Source of the DNA: Ruminococcaceae bacterium UBA3710
Lineage (GTDB): Bacteria; Bacillota; Clostridia; Oscillospirales; Acutalibacteraceae
Direction: 5' to 3'
Length of the DNA stretch: 6,707 nucleotides
NCBI GenBank assembly: GCA_002371985.1
Contig: DFHZ01000159.1
Span: forward strand, 1-6,707
Each line of letters starts with the position of its first letter. The stretch's first letter is position 1. Shown one piece after another: positions 5,286-6,707 of the stretch. Both the position numbers and the translations under genes were made by a program. A model generated the notes under the pieces. That model had not been told where the DNA came from and did no database searches. It was given only the letters and a program-made list of their open reading frames with translations.

Positions 5286-5994
5286 TATTATGACGCTTTT
5301 TCCACAAATGTGCGAAACAGTTATGAGCGAGAGCATTATCGGCAGAGCAAGAAAAGCCGGAAAAGTCGAAATTGTATGCACCAATATCCGTGATTTTTCA
5401 GGCAATAAACATAATAAAGTTGACGATATGCCTTACGGTGGCGGAATGGGTATGATTATGGCGGCTGACCCGATTTATAATTGCTATAAAAGTCTTTATA
5501 GCGACGGAGAAAGCAAACCGCATTTAATCTATATGTCGCCAAAAGGCAAAACCCTTACGCAAAAAAGAGTTGTCGAACTTTCAAAACTTGATAGAATTGT
5601 AATTCTTTGCGGACATTATGAGGGGATCGACGAACGAGTTATAGAAGAGATAGTCGATGAAGAAATCTCTATCGGTGATTATGTTTTAACAGGCGGCGAA
5701 ATTCCCGCATTAGCCCTTGCAGATGCGGTTTGCCGGATGCTTCCCGGTGTTTTGTCGGACGATGTTTGCTTTGAAGAAGAAAGCCATTTTGATGGGCTTC
5801 TTGAACATCCGCAATATACAAGACCTTATTCTTGGCACGAAAAAACAGTTCCCGATGTTCTTTTGTCGGGAAATCATGCCGAGATCGCAAAATGGAAGCG
5901 AAAACAGTCGCTTTTGGTAACAAAACAGCGAAGACCTGAAATGTTCCGAAAAATCAAACTCGATAAAAACGATAAGAAATTATTGGAAGATTGA
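5275..5994 (+). CDS. trmD: tRNA (guanine-N1)-methyltransferase TrmD
   Basis: This 239-residue enzyme methylates G37 of tRNAs, including proline and some leucine and arginine tRNAs, using S-adenosylmethionine; this prevents +1 frameshifting. Family motifs are intact: MRIDIMTLFP at the N-terminus, DDMPYGGGMGM (50-60), CGHYEGIDER (112-121) and SIGDYVLTGGE (132-142), which form the trefoil-knot SAM site. R154 (in CRMLPGVL) and D173 (in HFDGLLEHPQYTRP) match the catalytic Arg and Asp of the family. Length is normal. I chose the ATG at 5275, with GGGGGT (5262-5267) 7 nt upstream; a TTG at 5260 gives five extra residues before the conserved start. It overlaps rimM by 11 nt. In many bacteria rplS follows trmD, but here an HPr gene follows after 168 nt. 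One likely substrate, tRNA-Pro(GGG), has G at position 37 and is encoded nearby. Confidence 0.98.
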   Translation: MRIDIMTLFPQMCETVMSESIIGRARKAGKVEIVCTNIRDFSGNKHNKVDDMPYGGGMGMIMAADPIYNCYKSLYSDGESKPHLIYMSPKGKTLTQKRVVELSKLDRIVILCGHYEGIDERVIEEIVDEEISIGDYVLTGGEIPALALADAVCRMLPGVLSDDVCFEEESHFDGLLEHPQYTRPYSWHEKTVPDVLLSGNHAEIAKWKRKQSLLVTKQRRPEMFRKIKLDKNDKKLLED

Positions 5995-6089
5995 TATAAA
6001 TAAGGGCTTTTGCATTTGTAATATTGACTAAATTCGACTATACGCAAAGTTAAAAAGTTGGATAAATATTAGAACTTATTAACAAAATA
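5995..6089. other. trmD-HPr intergenic leader with no clear terminator
   Basis: This AT-rich stretch after trmD holds no convincing hairpin with a T-run, so the end of the trmD transcript is undefined. A weak promoter-like pair, TTGTAA (6016-6021) and TATACG (6039-6044) 17 nt apart, is the only other signal seen. Confidence 0.4.
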
Positions 6090-6117
6090 TTGACGATTTC
6101 ATTTAATGTGGTATAAT
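6090..6117 (+). promoter_or_regulatory. extended -10 promoter for the HPr gene
   Basis: TTGACG (6090-6095) and TATAAT (6112-6117) are 16 nt apart, and TGG (6109-6111) before the -10 gives an extended TGnTATAAT element. Transcription should start near 6124, with a leader of about 39 nt. I see no clear catabolite-response element. Confidence 0.82.
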
Positions 6118-6162
6118 TACAAGTGTGAATAGTTGTTACTATGTCAATAAGGAGAATTATTT

Positions 6163-6426
6163 ATGTGTGTTAAAGATGTAACTATACAAAATCAGGTTGG
6201 ATTACATGCTCGTCCGGCAACTTTTTTCATCCAGAAAGCGAATGAGTATAAGTCGTCTATTTGGGTAGAAAAAGACGAACGCAAGGTTAATGCAAAAAGT
6301 CTTTTAGGTGTTCTTTCTCTCGGCATCGTTGGCGGAACAACTATCAAGATTATAGTTGACGGAAGCGACGAAAAAGAAGCCCTTGAAGGTCTTGTAAACC
6401 TTGTAAATTCGGGCTTTGCAGATTAA
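6163..6426 (+). CDS. HPr-family phosphocarrier protein
   Basis: This 87-residue protein has the normal HPr length and both regulatory sites. The active-site histidine is H15 in NQVGLHARPATFF (10-22), which takes phosphate from Enzyme I in the PTS. S46 in NAKSLLGVLSLG (43-54) is the site of HPr kinase/phosphorylase in Firmicutes, through which HPr works with CcpA in catabolite repression. Keeping both separates it from Crh, which lacks the His. No ptsI lies next to it, so it may be the general HPr or a second copy used in regulation; the window cannot decide, and I leave the symbol blank. The ATG at 6163 has AAGGAG (6149-6154) 8 nt upstream. It has its own strong promoter and is followed by a hairpin and tRNA-Pro. 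Confidence 0.93.
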   Translation: MCVKDVTIQNQVGLHARPATFFIQKANEYKSSIWVEKDERKVNAKSLLGVLSLGIVGGTTIKIIVDGSDEKEALEGLVNLVNSGFAD

Positions 6427-6438
6427 ATAACATAATAA

Positions 6439-6470
6439 AAAGTTATATTCGAAAAGACGAATATAACTTT
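6439..6470. terminator. AT-rich hairpin after the HPr gene
   Basis: AAAGTTATATTCG (6439-6451) pairs perfectly with 6458-6470 around a 6-nt loop (AAAAGA), a 13-bp stem. On the + strand only TTT followed by ACATTT ends it, so termination may be leaky. On the - strand it is followed by a T-rich tract. The tRNA begins 7 nt later. Confidence 0.6.
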
Positions 6471-6476
6471 ACATTT

Positions 6477-6552
6477 CCGGGTGTGGCGCAGCTGGTAGCG
6501 CGCTTGACTGGGGGTCAAGAGGCCGCAAGTTCAAGTCTTGTCACTCGGACCA
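6477..6552 (+). tRNA. tRNA-Pro (anticodon GGG)
   Basis: A complete cloverleaf can be drawn. The acceptor CCGGGTG (6477-6483) pairs with CACTCGG (6542-6548). The D-stem is GCGC/GCGC (6486-6489 and 6498-6501) and the anticodon stem is CTTGA/TCAAG (6503-6507 and 6515-6519). The loop CTGGGGG (6508-6514) places anticodon GGG at 6510-6512. The T-stem is GCAAG/CTTGT with the loop TTCAAGT (6530-6536), followed by an A discriminator and an encoded CCA (6550-6552). It reads CCC and probably CCU codons. The base after the anticodon is G37, the TrmD target. No clear promoter of its own lies between the HPr gene and the tRNA. Confidence 0.97.
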
Positions 6553-6554
6553 TG

Positions 6555-6597
6555 CTGAGTGTTCATAACGCAAGTGAGTTATGGACACTCAGTTTTT
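6555..6597 (+). terminator. intrinsic terminator of tRNA-Pro
   Basis: CTGAGTGTTCATAAC (6555-6569) pairs with GTTATGGACACTCAG (6578-6592) through 15 bp with one G-T pair and an 8-nt loop, followed by five T's (6593-6597). It begins 3 nt after the tRNA CCA. Confidence 0.9.
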
Positions 6598-6614
6598 ATA
6601 TGCTTCTTTGTATT

Positions 6615-6638
6615 TGAGCAGACTTTTTGGTCTGTTCA
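6615..6638 (+). terminator. second hairpin with a T-rich tail downstream of tRNA-Pro
   Basis: TGAGCAGAC (6615-6623) pairs with GTCTGTTCA (6630-6638), a 9-bp stem with one G-T pair and the loop TTTTTG. It is followed by TTTTCTTTTTC. It may be a back-up terminator. Confidence 0.45.
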
Positions 6639-6658
6639 TTTTCTTTTTCAGTTGGTTT

Positions 6659-6679
6659 TTACGCACTTAAAGTGCGTAA
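6659..6679. repeat. near-perfect palindrome near the window end
   Basis: TTACGCACT (6659-6667) and AGTGCGTAA (6671-6679) are perfect inverted arms around TAA. Neither strand has a T-run after it, so it does not look like an ordinary terminator. It could be an operator or part of the next gene's control region beyond the window. No supported gene occurs in 6598-6707. Confidence 0.5.
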
Positions 6680-6707
6680 CCCACTATGACACTTTCAGCA
6701 AAGCTGT

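Noticed and set aside
6589..6666. 25-codon - strand frame starting GTG, Lys-rich
   Set aside because: It overlaps the tRNA terminator, starts within a palindrome and has no ribosome binding site.

Overview
The window looks like chromosomal housekeeping DNA from a low-GC Gram-positive bacterium, most likely a Clostridia-type Firmicute. The grounds are near-consensus sigma-A promoters (TTGACA-17-TATAAT), purine-rich Shine-Dalgarno sites, hairpin-plus-T-run terminators, the ylxM-ffh pair, an HPr carrying the Firmicute regulatory Ser46, and low-GC codon use. The exact genus cannot be read from the sequence. All supported genes lie on the + strand.

Layout: (1) 1-63, the 3' end of a tRNA and its terminator. 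(2) 64-505, a small DUF4177-type protein with its own consensus promoter and a terminator. (3) 506-2065, a sodium-symporter of the NSS/SNF family with its own promoter. (4) 2066-2394, a structure-rich intergenic stretch. Two identical 23-nt copies of a terminator-like hairpin, 253 bp apart, bracket at least five further hairpins; only the second copy has a T-run. This is the least explained part of the window. (5) 2395-5994, a protein-targeting and translation cluster: ylxM, ffh, rpsP, khpA, an intrinsic terminator, then rimM and trmD. (6) 5995-6470, an HPr-family phosphocarrier with an extended -10 promoter. (7) 6477-6597, tRNA-Pro(GGG) and its terminator. (8) 6598-6707, non-coding sequence with more inverted repeats up to the window end.

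Functionally the central cluster joins SRP-dependent membrane targeting (Ffh and its small partner YlxM) to ribosome assembly (S16, RimM), RNA binding (KhpA) and tRNA modification (TrmD, m1G37). The terminator between khpA and rimM has no convincing promoter after it, so rimM-trmD are probably expressed by read-through at a lower level than rpsP-khpA. The transporter, the DUF4177 protein and HPr appear to be independent units.

No clear new multi-gene system (defence, biosynthesis, secretion) is present. The best candidate for something undescribed is the 2084-2362 hairpin cluster, which may be a small non-autonomous mobile element or repeat inserted at a terminator.
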